This document shows positions 10,201-21,710 of a stretch of DNA of 64,000 nucleotides, one piece after another. Each line of letters begins with the position of its first letter. The stretch's first letter is position 1. The notes below the pieces were generated by a model, which worked only from the letters and a program-made list of their open reading frames with translations, did no database searches and was not told the DNA's origin. A program made the translations under genes and the position numbers. The DNA is from Pristionchus mayeri (taxonomy: Eukaryota; Nematoda; Chromadorea; Rhabditida; Neodiplogasteridae), in assembly GCA_036245805.1 (NCBI GenBank), contig BTRK01000005.1, positions 33,771,469-33,835,468 of the forward strand. The letters run 5' to 3'.

Positions 10201-13200
10201 CCATCAAGTCCCTTAATTTTTGTTAGGCCCTCAAATGTAAGAAATTAACTAGCAAGCAAATTCGGATTACTGATAAACTAATATTTTTTTATATGTTTTA
10301 GTGGAACCCGCGTGTTCAACGGAGGAAAGATGCCGGTCAAGAATACGAACGGGCCCGCGGAAAGCACAAGGTTCAAAAGCTTTTTCAATAATTGTTGTGT
10401 CCTTATCCCTTGGTATCCGATGTATGGAGGTTGAGGACGTGAGTAAACTCAGTAGTTGATCACCAGTAAATAAATATGACGAAAATAGACAAGAGTAGAC
10501 CGGTCACCATCCGGCGCTAGAGCTAAAATAACAACTGAGGAGAGAGGCGAGGGAAGGCCTCTCGAGAGAGAACGAGAGAGCGCGTGCGAGGTGGAGAGTG
10601 CAGAGAAAGAGAGCGCGCTAATTCTAATTCATAGACAACACCTCCCCTTCAAGATTGACACTTGTCGATCTTAAATAAACAAAACTGAGGGAAAATAGGT
10701 GAGGTGAAGGCAACAAATTGGTCAGGGATGTCATTCTCGGATGATATTTCATTCTTGGACGGTCGATCATCCTTCACAATCGAGCGATGTCGGTGTCCTC
10801 CTTCACATCTTCCAAGAGTATTATCGTACTCTCTTTCCAGTAATATGATCACTGATCCATCCATTGACTCGTTGACGAGGGTCATCATCTCGTCAAAGAT
10901 CGGTATCCTTGTATCGATCGAGTCACTTCTCATCGTGAGAAGGTGCAGCTTTCCAAGGAGATTTCTCTCAATGATTATCCGGTGATTATTTATCTCCAGC
11001 TGCTGTCTGTTACCAGTGTTGTGCGTCCTGATTTTGCATCGATCGAGCGTGACGAGTCTGACCAAGCTCTCTGTGGGTATTCCGCCCTTGCTGAGCAGGG
11101 TGTCCTCCGCCGTCTTGCCTCGATTGCCTTTGACCAGTCTGGCACACTGTGTCGTAGGTCGGTCTTCGACATTGACATTCGCCCCGGGTCTTTCGACCTT
11201 GATGATTCCATTCTCCGTCTGATGATCTCGGCTCGTGGTGGCCTTGGGTAGCACCCGCTTCATCCTCCGAGTGATCATCCGGAGTTCTGGAGGTACGATT
11301 ACCTCCTCCGTGTGGCTGCTCAGTCGATCCGATGTGGCCTCAGGAACATCCCGCTTCACACCGTATGAGACACGCCAGTTGTGGAATGCACGCTCCACGT
11401 TGTATCCATCTGTCACGGGTCGGTCTTCGACCTTAACCGTCGCCTCGGGTCCGTTGACCTTGACGAGATTCCTTGTTTCTGCCTCGGGTCCTCCTTTGAC
11501 CATGACAGTCGCCTCGGGTCGGGCTGCGACCTTGACGAATTTCCGTGGCTTGACGAAATCCTTGCCCAGGATGCCTCCATGGGTGATAAGACAACTCGGA
11601 AAAAACATTTCGGAAAACGACATTTCGGAAATTCCATCTCGGAAAAGGACATCTCGGAAACTTTACACTGAAAATCCACTTTCGCGCAATTTCCTTGTTA
11701 TTATCAGATACTTCTACTTGATTTACATTGTAATTGATAAAAACAAAAACAAAAATAATATTTTAATCAGGAGAAAATAGCTTCGAAAGTCATGTGCGCG
11801 CTCTTGAAATATTGCGAAATCTTTCCGAGATGTCCTTTTCCGAAATGGAATTTTCGAGATGTCCTTTTCCGATATGGAATTTCCGAGACGTCTTTTTTTC
11901 GAAATGTCATTTTCCGAAATGTTTTTTCCGAGATGTCTTATCACCTCTCTATGGCTGTGTATCCAGTACACGTTACTGGTAGGGCTGCTACCGTACTCTA
12001 TCCTTGCACAGAATCTTCGTTTCAGCCGGTGAATGGGGCACTGACGCTGTCCATCACCATATCCATTGCGGTCCAGGCGCAACTTCCACGACGTCTTGTC
12101 GTATTCATCCGGTCCATTCCGTTGGACGCGAGATTGGCAGAACGACGTCTTGTCGATCTCCATGCTGATGGATTTCTCCATACAGCTCACGTGATCTCCA
12201 CATTCGCGAGAGTCTTCTCGCTCGCACGACTCCTTGTCGCACTTGCTAGAGGGCGATTCCATCCGGCGCACGTTTTTCTTCTTGGCGGCAGACATGCGCG
12301 TGAATCTTCGCACTTGCACACTCCGTGCTTGTCCTGCCCACCGGGTGAGTTGTCCTTCTCTCCTCTGCTCTATTCTCTCATTGTTCGAGTTCTTCTCTGC
12401 CAATTGTTTCAGCACTTCCGTGATTTGCGAAAGAATTGCAGGCAGTTGTTGGTCACCCATTGTGGTCCGTTCCTTATAGGTATTTATTGGATCGACCAAT
12501 TACCGTTTTCCTTGATATCGATCGGTGTGGAAAAAATCGAGCAGGGCTTCCGCGGGTCTGACGAAATTTCCACTTGCCACCGAGGCTATCAATCGATAAC
12601 CTTTGGAATTATGCAATGAAAGGCATTCAACTCACTTGTTGGGTCGACCAACAAGTTCAACGTTGAGCCTGCCAACACCCACAGTTTCTGGAATGACAAG
12701 TGTGCTCACGTAGTTCGAGTTATCCTGAGCGCCAGTGTTGTGTCCTTATCCCTTGGTATCCGATGTATGGAGGGAGAGGACGTGAGTAAACTCAGTAGTT
12801 GATCACTAGTAAATAAATATGACGAAAATAGACAAGAGGAGACCGGTCACCATCCGGCGCTAGAGCTAAAGGAACAACTGAGGAGAGAGGCGACGGAAGG
12901 CCTCTCTCGAGAGAACGAGAGAGCGCGCGCGAGGTGGAGAGTGCAGAGAAAGAGAGCGCGCGGGAAACAAACACGTAGTAACACGTACACAAGTGAGGGA
13001 GGGGAATTACAGTAATACACTAGAATTCAAACGAGTGAATTACAAAATGGGTTTTCTATGTATAGGAATAATGCAATTACTTTTAGTCTAATTCCTATAC
13101 AACAATAATGTTAGCAAGAATATGATCACGCCGAAGCATGTTTTCATTGCAGATCCCGCGAAAATATTCTCATGAGCTCTTCTGAGGACGATTCGGGAAT

Positions 13201-16200
13201 GGGGAGGGACGAGAAATCGACCTCAATCAGATCCATCTCGAGCCGAGCAGCGCGCACTCAAGAAGCCTCCACGTACGTTTCTTTCTTAATTCTTCCAGTG
13301 TGTTTCTTGGGAATAATACCTTCTGAGACCAAGTTGGCGATCAATTTACCCAGATAGAGGGATAGAAGGCTCGAAGGTTCTCTAGATTCGTTCAGACCCA
13401 AATTTAAACACACTTTTTTCCTAACTCCTATACAAGGGCAAGACCTCGCGTGCTCCCAACCTCCTCCTTCTCGACGCTCTTTCTCTCCTGTCAGCAGCGA
13501 GTTTCGACTCTTGCCACCCTCTCACCCCACTCGACTTTCTCTAATCCTTGGTGTCGGGAGATCACCATGCCTACGAGATCGATGGATCTCTCTCTCCCAT
13601 ATGCACTCCTTCTATGTTTGGTTGGAGCGCAGGACCTATCACTGACCCCCCCCCCCCCCACAAAAAACACCACAGGCTTCATCTACCTCTGCTAGAGGTC
13701 GAACTAGAGGCCCTTGAATGGCGTGTGATGTCGGACAAGCTCCACGCATACTTAATTGAAACAGGATACTTTGTAGTCCTGTCACCGCCGAGAAGCAGGG
13801 AGTGAAGAAGCGGAAGCTTGGTGAGGCGAACCGATCACTCGAGGAGGTACTGGCAGCAGCGATTGTGATGGAGTCGCACATGATCGGCGTCAGTTTCTAT
13901 ACTCAATTCGGGAGGGGAGTGGCAAAACGAAAAGTTATTTGTTTCCATTTTGTAGGTTTTCGTTTTGTCACCACCCCCCCCCCTCAATTCGAAGTTATTC
14001 AACAACGTATAGGCCATAGAAATACGTTCAGTAACGAGCACAACCTGTGAGTTAATGTTCGGTAACCTGTGAGCTCACGGGGGTTGAGGTGGTGAACAAA
14101 AATTCGGACCTCATTTTTCAAATGAAAAATGGGACACGGTAGGACGCGGGCTACCGTAGTATATCGTCTCTCTAGATCGCATGACCTCTCGTCGGTCAGA
14201 GAAAGTGAGAAAGTACACGATCTACCTGCACATCGAAGGGAGGAAGCGCGACCGTAGGGGAGAGGGCGCGCTCTAGTCGCCGCGGGTTAGAGAAACGCGG
14301 GGGGGGGGGGGAGGGAGGGGAGAGAGAGCGCGTGGCCCGCCCCCTGTGCATTTGCGTTACACTGAGGCCGCGCCTGTGAGCCCTCGTGGAGCTGGGACAA
14401 GTTGAGAAGTGTAGAAGAGAAAATTACTGTGTGCCAGAAGTGATGGGACAGGGGTGGAACTGGGGATGAAGGCGTTAATGGTTTAACTGTATGAAGGTCT
14501 TAATGGCTTAAATGGGTATGAAGGTGTTAATGATATGGCATGAGATATTCTATAGATCGGTAAAGAGGCATCATGTTTCCCTGGGTCGACTATTATACTG
14601 CGTGCGGGTCAGACTGATGAGTACCGTATATTCACTCAACACCATACACCATGGTGCATTTCAGCAACTTTCGCTTCACCCACACTACCTTCCATACCAC
14701 GCATCACAGTGTCTTTCCCAAACAGCAGAACGTGCAAATGTTGAGGCTCGTGAAACCGATATTCGAATCACCCGAGTTTTAATCAGACTCAATAGTCACA
14801 CCCAAGTATTATCTTTAACACACGTTTTGCGATCTAATTCGTGATGCGAATATTTTTACCATGGACTGGTGTTATCTACAGTGTGATTAGTGGGCTTGGG
14901 TTGATGGAAGTCTCGACAGAAAAGGTTCGCAAGATTTTGCTCGGTTAAGCGCATTCATTATCGTGAGTGAAGCACAGCGTTTCAGTACCATGGAGAGGTA
15001 GGGTACGGACTTTTTGGAATTCTGCCTAAAGTTGCCTGTAGGCTTCCAAAGGGAACCTGCAATCCTGCTTCTGCTTGTCTGCGCCCTCTTCACTCTCACC
15101 ACACTATCTCGCGTCACAGCCGCGACGCGACCGCGACGCTCTCTGCTTTTCTCTAACTTCGCACTGACTCTCGCGTTTTCTCTGACTTCTCTCGCTCATT
15201 TCCGCATATCACCGGTATGCCCTGAAATATGTGAGATTACTGTATCAATTAAATTGAATTGATGATTGACGATTGACTTTGTTCGAAGAATATTTGCCCA
15301 AGTATCACTATTTCGTAGGTCAAGCAGGGAGATCAACGAACAGCGTCCGTCAAGAGCAGCAACGAGTCTATTATACCAGTCAAGTTTTTCAAACCGGAGG
15401 ATCTTATGGGTGTGAGTACTTGCTGGAAAAGGATATTTTCGATGTGTAGTTCCCGGCTGCTCAATACTGTAGCCGAATGCGTTGTCACCCTAATGTCAGA
15501 TTCTTTCGGTTGCATGTACCGTAAATGCATAATGCAGCTCCATGTGTGGACGGAAAAGACGTACTCTGACGTGTACATCATCGGGAGACCCGGGCGGATC
15601 GAGATATTCGCTGATCGAGAGGTCGGCTGGGTCATCAGCTACGTAGTCCATGGAACGGTGAGTAGCAGTGGCATAGATGCGGATCATTTGTCTCGTGGCT
15701 TAAAAGTCGATAACGTTTACATAACAACGTTTGACTATCATGGACGCAAGTCTCCATTGCGAATCGCAATTGAGAAGGGCGAGAAGGGAGAGAAATTTCG
15801 TGCATACCCTTCAATAGCGTTGTACCTATTTGCCACCACCGTCTCCTCCCTCTCTCGAACCTAGCAGTTGTGTGAAGTAGTGTTGGCTATGCGATAGCGA
15901 GATTGCAACGAGATTGCAAGATTTCCGAGCGCTTTCGACGCCCCACCCCTGCCCCTCCTCTCCTCTCACACACGGTGAAGTTAGAGCGATCCTATGTTAT
16001 GAGTAAAATAATTTGACGCCTAAGTCATGGAAATGGTGATATAATTGAGGATTATGATGAGAGCGTCTCTTCATTGCGATTCTAAACGGGGAAGGGTCAT
16101 GGTCTCTCGCTCCTCTTCCTCTCGCTCACCCCCTTCTGCCCCCTTTCTCTACCCCGCGGTGACTAGAGCGCTCCCTCTCCCTAGCTACGTTCCGCCCCTC

Positions 16201-17571
16201 TCTCGATGCGCAGGCACACCGCGTACTCTCGCACTTTCTCTGACCGATGAGAGATAATGCGATATAGAGAGACGATTTGCTACGGTATCCCACCTCCGGC
16301 TCCAACATTTGAAAAATGAGGTCCGAATTTTTGTGCACCACCTGAAGCCTCGTGCTTTATATAAAGCGCACCGTGCTCGTGTCTGACCGGATCGCGAAAT
16401 TGGTCGGGTGATTGAGAGGGAACGAGCAAACAAATTTCACCACGACTTTTTGCAAAACATACTCCGCTAGCAAGGGAGGCTCCGCCGAAAGCGGGGGCAA
16501 AACCTGGTTTGTATAATAGGATTTCCGAGAAATGCACCATTCTTTGAAAGGTCTGCTACGTCAGTGAAAAATATTTATTATTTTTTCTTCAGGATCCATT
16601 CGTCCTGGTCAAGCTGGGGCTGAAGAAGAACGAGGTTAGTTACTATTTAGCTTGTTTTCCATCTTCTCTGAATACGCATTCGAATAGATAGATGTATACA
16701 CGGTGATCGTAGGTGGGAAGAAGTGAAAAGGTCGGAATGGGGGTTAGGAGGAAGTGTATTTTGCATTGAATATGTTCACAGCATTAAAGTTACAAGGTGA
16801 GGACGAAATTGGCACCCTACTCTTATGTTTCCATCGGATAGACGTTGACCGAATAAGCTATTCAAGACTATGCAAAAATGCGTAATATTGTCCCAGGGGG
16901 GGGGGTGGCCAGAAAGAATCACGTACGTGTCTGATCCTGTGCCCTTTTACATACTCATGCAACTGCGTAAGGAATTCGTCTCCGACTGGTAACCTTATCC
17001 AGACTTTAAAAAACAAGTTTATGAGCATTAGTGCACATATATGTTGCATTACATAATCTGGGAACGAGGCCGGATGAGAATTATGACGTCGTGCCGCCTT
17101 TGACATATCAAAGGTGCCATCACGTCAGGGTTCTCATCTGACCTAGTGCCCGTGATCTGTAATTTGTATTATTCAAGGGGACGATTCGCGTGAAGGACAT
17201 CGTTCAAGGAGTCCACTTCCCGCTTGCTCTTCGACTATTTCCCAAGGTTCGATGATCTCCTTGTCCCAAAACCATAATCTCCAATATAAGTAAAGTGAAA
17301 ATTGCTCGAAATATTTTGCATTGGAAATAGTTCGCCAGCAAGAACGGTATTAGGTCGAATGAGAACTATGCCGTCATGCCGCCTTTGATATATCAAAGGC
17401 GGTATGACATCACTGTTCTCATCCGACCTATTACCGCAAGTATGCGCATACTCTCTGCAGGCCTGCACCTCCTTCATGAATCGTGTGATGACCTACCAGA
17501 TGAACAATGGCAAAGACGACGGATCCTCGTCCACTGCCACCAGAAGAATCGAGAATTCACTCAAGAATTGA
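7286..17571 (+). CDS. Nine-exon gene for a Ser-rich, probably disordered 241-aa protein, unrecognised
   Basis: Exons by splice sites and phase: 7286-7348, 9324-9388, 9973-10068, 10302-10370, 13153-13272, 15319-15409, 16593-16634, 17178-17246 and 17461-17571. They total 726 bp, one open frame of 241 codons plus TGA. The product starts MPSTRT. Its first ~170 residues are rich in Ser, Arg, Glu and Asp (for example SADSGSEHEDVP, SSSEDDSGMGRDEKS, SIRSISSRAARTQEAS), as in disordered proteins with phosphorylation sites. The last third is different: DPFVLVKLGLKKNE, then TIRVKDIVQGVHFPLALRLF, then MNRVMTYQMN and a Ser/Thr tail. Donors include GTAAGT, GTACGT (twice) and GTTAGT; the acceptor of exon 8 (TTCAAG) is the weakest. 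I recognise no domain. No exon exceeds 40 codons, so it is easily missed. The first exon could lie further upstream; the ATG at 7286 is the only one in frame in that exon. Confidence 0.6.
7640..7790. repeat. Dispersed GA-rich repeat, inverted copy at 15060-15210
   Basis: GAGAAAAGCGAGAGTCAG, GCAGAGAGCGTTGCGGTTGC and GTGGTGAGAGAGTGAAGAG here correspond in reverse complement to TCTCGCGTTTTCTCTGACTT, GACCGCGACGCTCTCTGC and CTTCACTCTCACCACAC near 15085-15185. Both copies lie in introns of the nine-exon gene. Confidence 0.55.
7990..9323. other. Intron 1 remainder, no gene seen
   Basis: This part of intron 1 (7349-9323) holds a short palindrome GTGAGTACGGTACTCAC (8595-8611) and, near 9160-9240, a decayed piece of the CACGAGGG MITE family. 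I see no further exon. Confidence 0.4.
10393..10640 (-). repeat. 3' LTR with internal deletion
   Basis: It is 248 bp against 369 bp for its partner. Both match up to GAGAGCGCGC; this copy then lacks about 120 bp and resumes at TCTAATTC...GACAACA. Confidence 0.85.
10649..12499 (-). pseudogene. gag-like frame of the LTR element, interrupted
   Basis: The N-terminal part (12499 down to 11946) begins MVDPINTYKERTTMGDQQLP and runs into ILSQITEVLKQLAEKNSN, a short predicted coiled coil typical of capsid-like N-termini. The C-terminal part (11581 down to 10649) is a charged, repeat-rich frame with recurring PEATV-KVEDRP units. Between them lies the nested element 11582-11945, whose sequence is read through at both ends. 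No zinc knuckle or enzyme motif was seen. Confidence 0.6.
11582..11945. mobile_element. GGTGATAAGACA terminal-inverted-repeat element, copy 1, nested
   Basis: It begins GGTGATAAGACA and ends TGTCTTATCACC. Each terminal repeat is built from tandem degenerate units of the type TTTCGGAAAACGACA / CTCGGAAAAGGACA. Flanks CCTCCATG and TCTCTATG agree at 6 of 8 positions, an aged 8-bp duplication. It is inserted in the LTR element's gag frame. A younger copy with a perfect duplication lies at 38855-39187. Confidence 0.85.
12736..13104 (-). repeat. 5' LTR, full length (369 bp)
   Basis: It begins TGTTGTGTCC and ends TATACAACA on the plus strand, followed by the target duplication ATAAT. It contains the CTCTCGAGAGAAC palindrome shared with the solo LTR at 27111-27486. 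Confidence 0.85.
14076..14388 (+). mobile_element. CACGAGGG-type MITE with 5-bp target duplication
   Basis: It begins CACGGGGGTTGAGGTGGTG and ends GAGCCCTCGTG; terminal inverted repeat CACG(A/G)GGG. Perfect 5-bp flanks GAGCT (14071-14075 and 14389-14393). The interior is purine-rich with a G run. Other copies: 28866-29162 (flanks ATAAT), 16100-16354 (inverted, partial). It lies in intron 5 of the nine-exon gene. Confidence 0.8.
16100..16354 (-). repeat. CACGAGGG-type MITE, inverted and partial
   Basis: It ends with GTGCACCACCTGAAGCCTCGTG, the reverse complement of the family start. It shares CTTTCTCTGACCGATGAGAG and TACCCCGCGGTGACTAGAG. The opposite end is not recognisable. Confidence 0.65.
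17069..17145. repeat. Small palindromic MITE (decayed copy)
   Basis: GGCCGGATGAGAATTATGACG pairs with CGTCAGGGTTCTCATCTGACC around TTTGACATATCAAAGG. It is related to 17345-17436 and 5175-5256. Confidence 0.65.
17345..17436. mobile_element. 92-bp palindromic MITE
   Basis: CGGTATTAGGTCGAATGAGA pairs with TCTCATCCGACCTATTACCG around a centre TTGATATATCAA. It takes up much of the last intron (17247-17460) of the nine-exon gene. No target duplication is obvious. Confidence 0.75.
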
Positions 17572-19105
17572 GATATAAGTCACTGTTTTTCTCACATCCT
17601 TGCACTACCACAATCTCATGAGCTTGTCATTGTTACATTATTTAGTATTCGCTTACTCCGTTAATTTAGTCATAGAAGTTCCGATTTTATCCGTATTTCG
17701 AACGTATGATTTGTGTCCTCATGAATGTTGCAAAATTGGTTCATAGTTTCTATATTTTACGAAGGTAGAGAGAGATAAAAATATGTATCATATCTGATTA
17801 AACTTGGAGCGTGTAAAACGTTGAAAACTTTAAAAATTGAAAAAAATTGAAAAAAATCGCACTTGCGACCAACTGGCGTTGACGTAATAACTGTCGCTTT
17901 CATTTCAAGACTAGAATCTTGTTGGAGAAACATAATTAGAGCAAAAAACATTCAGCTTCTCTTCAATTTCACCTGTATCTGAATTAAAAGATATCGCGCG
18001 TTTCCATTGATTTAGTATGCGGCACTGCGCTGTCTGATGTCTTTAAGTCATTTGAAGGACTTCCGGAAATTACTTTATGTGGACTGAAGTAGAACTTTGT
18101 CAACATCGAATTGAATTACGCCGTATGATGATTCCAAATTAGTATAACACGGATCTCCTGTAAAAATGTAGGAAAATGGGAACCTTTCGCGACAGAAAAT
18201 ATTTTTTGTCTCGAATTCAGGTGGAACAGGTGGGGTAGGTTGTAATGAAGGCGAAGAGAACGACTATTTACTTAGTTTTGCGAAATTTGCATGTTGAAGG
18301 CTTGCACTGACCTGTCACTTCAATTGACTATGTCTCGGACTATTTTTTGACGTACAGCTAGCAAATTGTTTTGCAATTGGTGCGCAATAGAATTATCTAC
18401 AAATAACTCAATAAAGAGTACGGTCTAAAATAACATATTTCATGATTTATTTTCGAAAAACACTTTTAATTCTAAATATCTTGAAAGTTTTCTTCAAAGG
18501 GTACGATTTTTATTTCAGAAGCTGAATCTTCATGCTCGAATTGAGGTAACCAGATAGTTCGTTGTTCATAACTCTATCCCCCCAATACCGATCTTCAGTA
18601 GAGAAAACCCGGACATTGCGAATGTTTTGATAAAAAATATCTTTGGGCGTATCTATTTGCACCTTATGCAAATGTACATACCGACATCGCTTTTCAATAG
18701 CGATTAAAAAGATCTCCAGTAATCACTGACGGCTCTAAAACGTTAAAGTTGACCGGTTTTCAGAAACGAACAAAAACCGAGGCAATATAATCATAGTGAG
18801 GTTAGACCATTTCTTACCCTAATTTTTTCACTATGTTCGATTATAATAGTTTTTTGTATTCACTGTCCTCGCGATATTATAAAGAGAAAAAGTCAACAGC
18901 GCTTCATTAAAAAGAATTGCATTACTTCATCAAGAAACTAATTAAAGTTAACAAGAACAGGACAAAGTAACAGAAAAATAGGATATCCAATTCGTACATG
19001 TAACAATAATGAAACAATGAAGAACAACATCATTAGAAATTTCTAATGGAACGCACTCAAATAAAGATTGGCGTATCCATAGTTAGATAGAGAAAAAGCG
19101 CATTT
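17572..19105. other. AT-rich intergenic region
   Basis: Convergent ends of the nine-exon gene (plus) and MATH-BTB gene A (minus) enclose 1.5 kb without recognisable exons, RNA genes or transposons. Confidence 0.5.
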
Positions 19106-21645
19106 TTATGCAGAGTCCTCATTCGGCTTCTCAATCAATTTCTTCATCAGCCACTCCAACATTTCTTTCGCCTTATCATCATCCATTTCTCTGTAGGCAG
19201 GATTCTTCTGAAAATATTAGAATTGTTACTTCTGTTTAGATCTGCGATTACCAATTTCAAAAATAGAAAAATGAATACATTCTTACATATGCGTTTCGTT
19301 CTAGGTCTTACATTGTGCCCAGAATAAATGTAATGATCATCATTTCTCCGGATATTAGCGTTTTTTTCAATTGGTTGAACTTTGTTCGATTCATATCCGG
19401 CTTCTCTATCAAACAACAAAAGCTCACCTCGATTTGGTCGTAGATTGCCTTCCAGTCGGTATATTCATCGGTGGAACCACATACAGATTCGGGGAACTAA
19501 AATAATATAGAATATGGCATATATAATGTTTGTCTATTCTAACTTTTTAAAATATATTATTGGCAGTATAAAAATAAATCGTTTACACTATCCGCAAAAT
19601 CCAAACCTGGAGATCAACAATGTATCCGAAATGGAGAATCAATTTCAATGAGTATGATTCGAGGACTAAATCATCACCAGTGGTCGAGAGATAGCTGGCG
19701 ATTTGGTCAATGATAAACTGAAAACGATGTATGTTTTTGAAATTAATAAAATATTTTACAAGAACGTTGAATCTCTTCGCCAATGCAATCATACGAGACA
19801 GTACATCCTCTGAAATGGTTATTAAATTTTTACGTTATTAAATTTTAAATATATCATTCTGCGCTGGGAAATTATATTCTTCGAGATTACAAAACGTCAT
19901 TTCAGGGGGAAACGATTGATGCACAATTTTATTCGGGTTCGTGATTGAAACGTTTTTTCATCCATCGATCTACCACACAATTTCCACAAAAATAAACAAC
20001 ATCATGGAAGTTTCGAGTGAAATATCCAGCCAATTTTGCTGGTATTTTGTAGAAAAAAAAGTATGGTACCTTCAACGTTCTTCACGGGCGAATTATAGAT
20101 CCAGCGAAGGAATTCGATGCAATCCTAGAATTGTAAATGATAAATAAATTTAAACAAATTACCCATGTAATTGTTACGAATTATCTAACGTATACCTGAT
20201 ACTTCAATCCGTTGAGCACAAGTTTGTTAGGAATTTCGGAAGAATTTTCATCGAACAATGCACGGAAAACAGTAGAAATGCTCGATAGATACTGAAATAG
20301 CAACGAAAAATACTGAGTATTAGACTACATTTCTATTCAAGTTTAAAGATAATCCTTATCCACTAAAATCTAACTTATTTTGGCACACAAAAGAAAGAAA
20401 GTTTGTTCGAAGTGTGTGGTGAAAAAATTTTATAAAAATCTTTTCACTTTTCACCTAAAAATCAAATTGTGTCTAGTATATTCGAACCTGTCGGCTGAGA
20501 TGAACTTCCTTCTCTTCCACAATTAGAATTGCATCATTAAGTGGAATATTTGTAGTGAAATCGATATGCGATTCAACCCTGGAAATATATGATAAAATTT
20601 TATAGATGGTACAAGCTAAGGTACGACTTCATTTATTTCTACTTTACTTATTAAGGTAAAATTAACTCAAACATCTATATTTATTGAAGACAGTCAAACG
20701 ACTATATACAAGCCATGACTCAATTCACCTCTTTCCAGTGAGCTTGGTCAAGTAAATTCGAGTCTTGAAACAGATCGTCGGGTATTCCCAGCTAAAATTG
20801 CGATTTCTTCTATCTTCACTTTTGTTATCCTTTAGCACACAAATGCAGTTCGACAATCCCTTTCGGTTGTTGTTGTCGAGAGCGAAAGTGAACTACAAAA
20901 GAAAAATTTATTTTTGAATGCATTAAAAAGGGAAGATAAATAATTTACGAATACATGACGTTACTTGCCTGCTTCTTAATCGGAAAGGGATTTGTCGAGT
21001 TAGCATTAATCTGCTTTCCATTTTCATCGACTAACTCCGTGGAATAGGTAGGATCAGCCTTATCCATCAGCACGACTTCCTTATCCAGAAACGTTGCTTC
21101 AATCTGAAATATAATGGATCATTATCTTTAAAACTTACGAAATCGAGCGATAAGTACAACGCGAATACCACGGCCCACGGAGCATCGACATTAGGAAAGG
21201 AAAAATGTCCGGAAGCTATCTTTAATATAACCTAAGCTGTAAAATTTAAATCGGCAGCATATATGTAGGTAATGAAAATAATTCTGCGCTAATGACGTGA
21301 AATTCAGGGACATCGCTGCGAAATATTTCAAAAATGTTACGGTAACGTGATGAATGAGGCAAAATACGATAACGTGAGGAATCAGGCAATTAAGACTGTA
21401 CTTTATTTTAACTCGCGCTCGCTTTCCTTGATGCCTGCGGACTTTTTTTTTCCCTGTGTATTTTCTCCGGGGGGGGGGGGGGGGCGTGCAATACTGTGGT
21501 TACAAAAATATAATAGGTTTTCGCATTACCTCCATGATTCCCTCTGCGTTCCAATCAAATCTAGTCGGTCTATCCTCATTTACGACGAGCATCACAGAGA
21601 TGAAATAGCGATCACTTCCATTTGCATGACTTCGAATGTTACATT

Positions 21646-21710
21646 TTTAACACTGTCCAATGTGTAAACAGGGCATCGAGAGCCCTGTTTACACATTGGA
21701 CAGTGTTAAA
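21646..21710. repeat. Perfect 29-bp inverted repeat across intron/exon border of gene A
   Basis: Arms 21646-21674 and 21682-21710 (TTTAACACTGTCCAATGTG...) are exact reverse complements around a 7-nt loop ATCGAGA. The right arm holds the last intron bases and the acceptor. The left arm is an extra inverted copy inside the exon that gene B lacks. Confidence 0.9.

Larger units (their letters stand above)
10393..13104 (-). mobile_element. LTR retrotransposon, non-autonomous, minus orientation
   Basis: Direct repeats begin TGTTGTGTCC and end CAACA (10393-10640 and 12736-13104), flanked by a 5-bp duplication ATAAT (10388-10392 and 13105-13109). On the minus strand the polypurine tract AAGGGGAGG lies directly before the LTR at 10640, and a candidate primer-binding site TGGCGCTCAGGATAA follows the other LTR. 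The interior (about 2.1 kb) carries only a gag-like frame split by a nested element. No protease, reverse transcriptase or integrase was seen, so it would need enzymes from a related element. A solo LTR of the same family is at 27111-27486. It sits in intron 4 of the nine-exon gene. Confidence 0.9.

Noticed and set aside
10649..11623. 324-codon minus-strand ORF, the longest outside the LINE
   Set aside because: It is not a host gene: it lies wholly inside the LTR retrotransposon and its N-terminal codons come from the nested TIR element.
11792..12619. 275-codon plus-strand ORF
   Set aside because: It is antisense to the gag-like frame and runs through the TIR arm; codon content looks like a shadow.
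17757..17951. Small ORFs in the 17.6-19.1 kb gap
   Set aside because: AT-rich, no splice-consistent neighbours, no recognisable motif.
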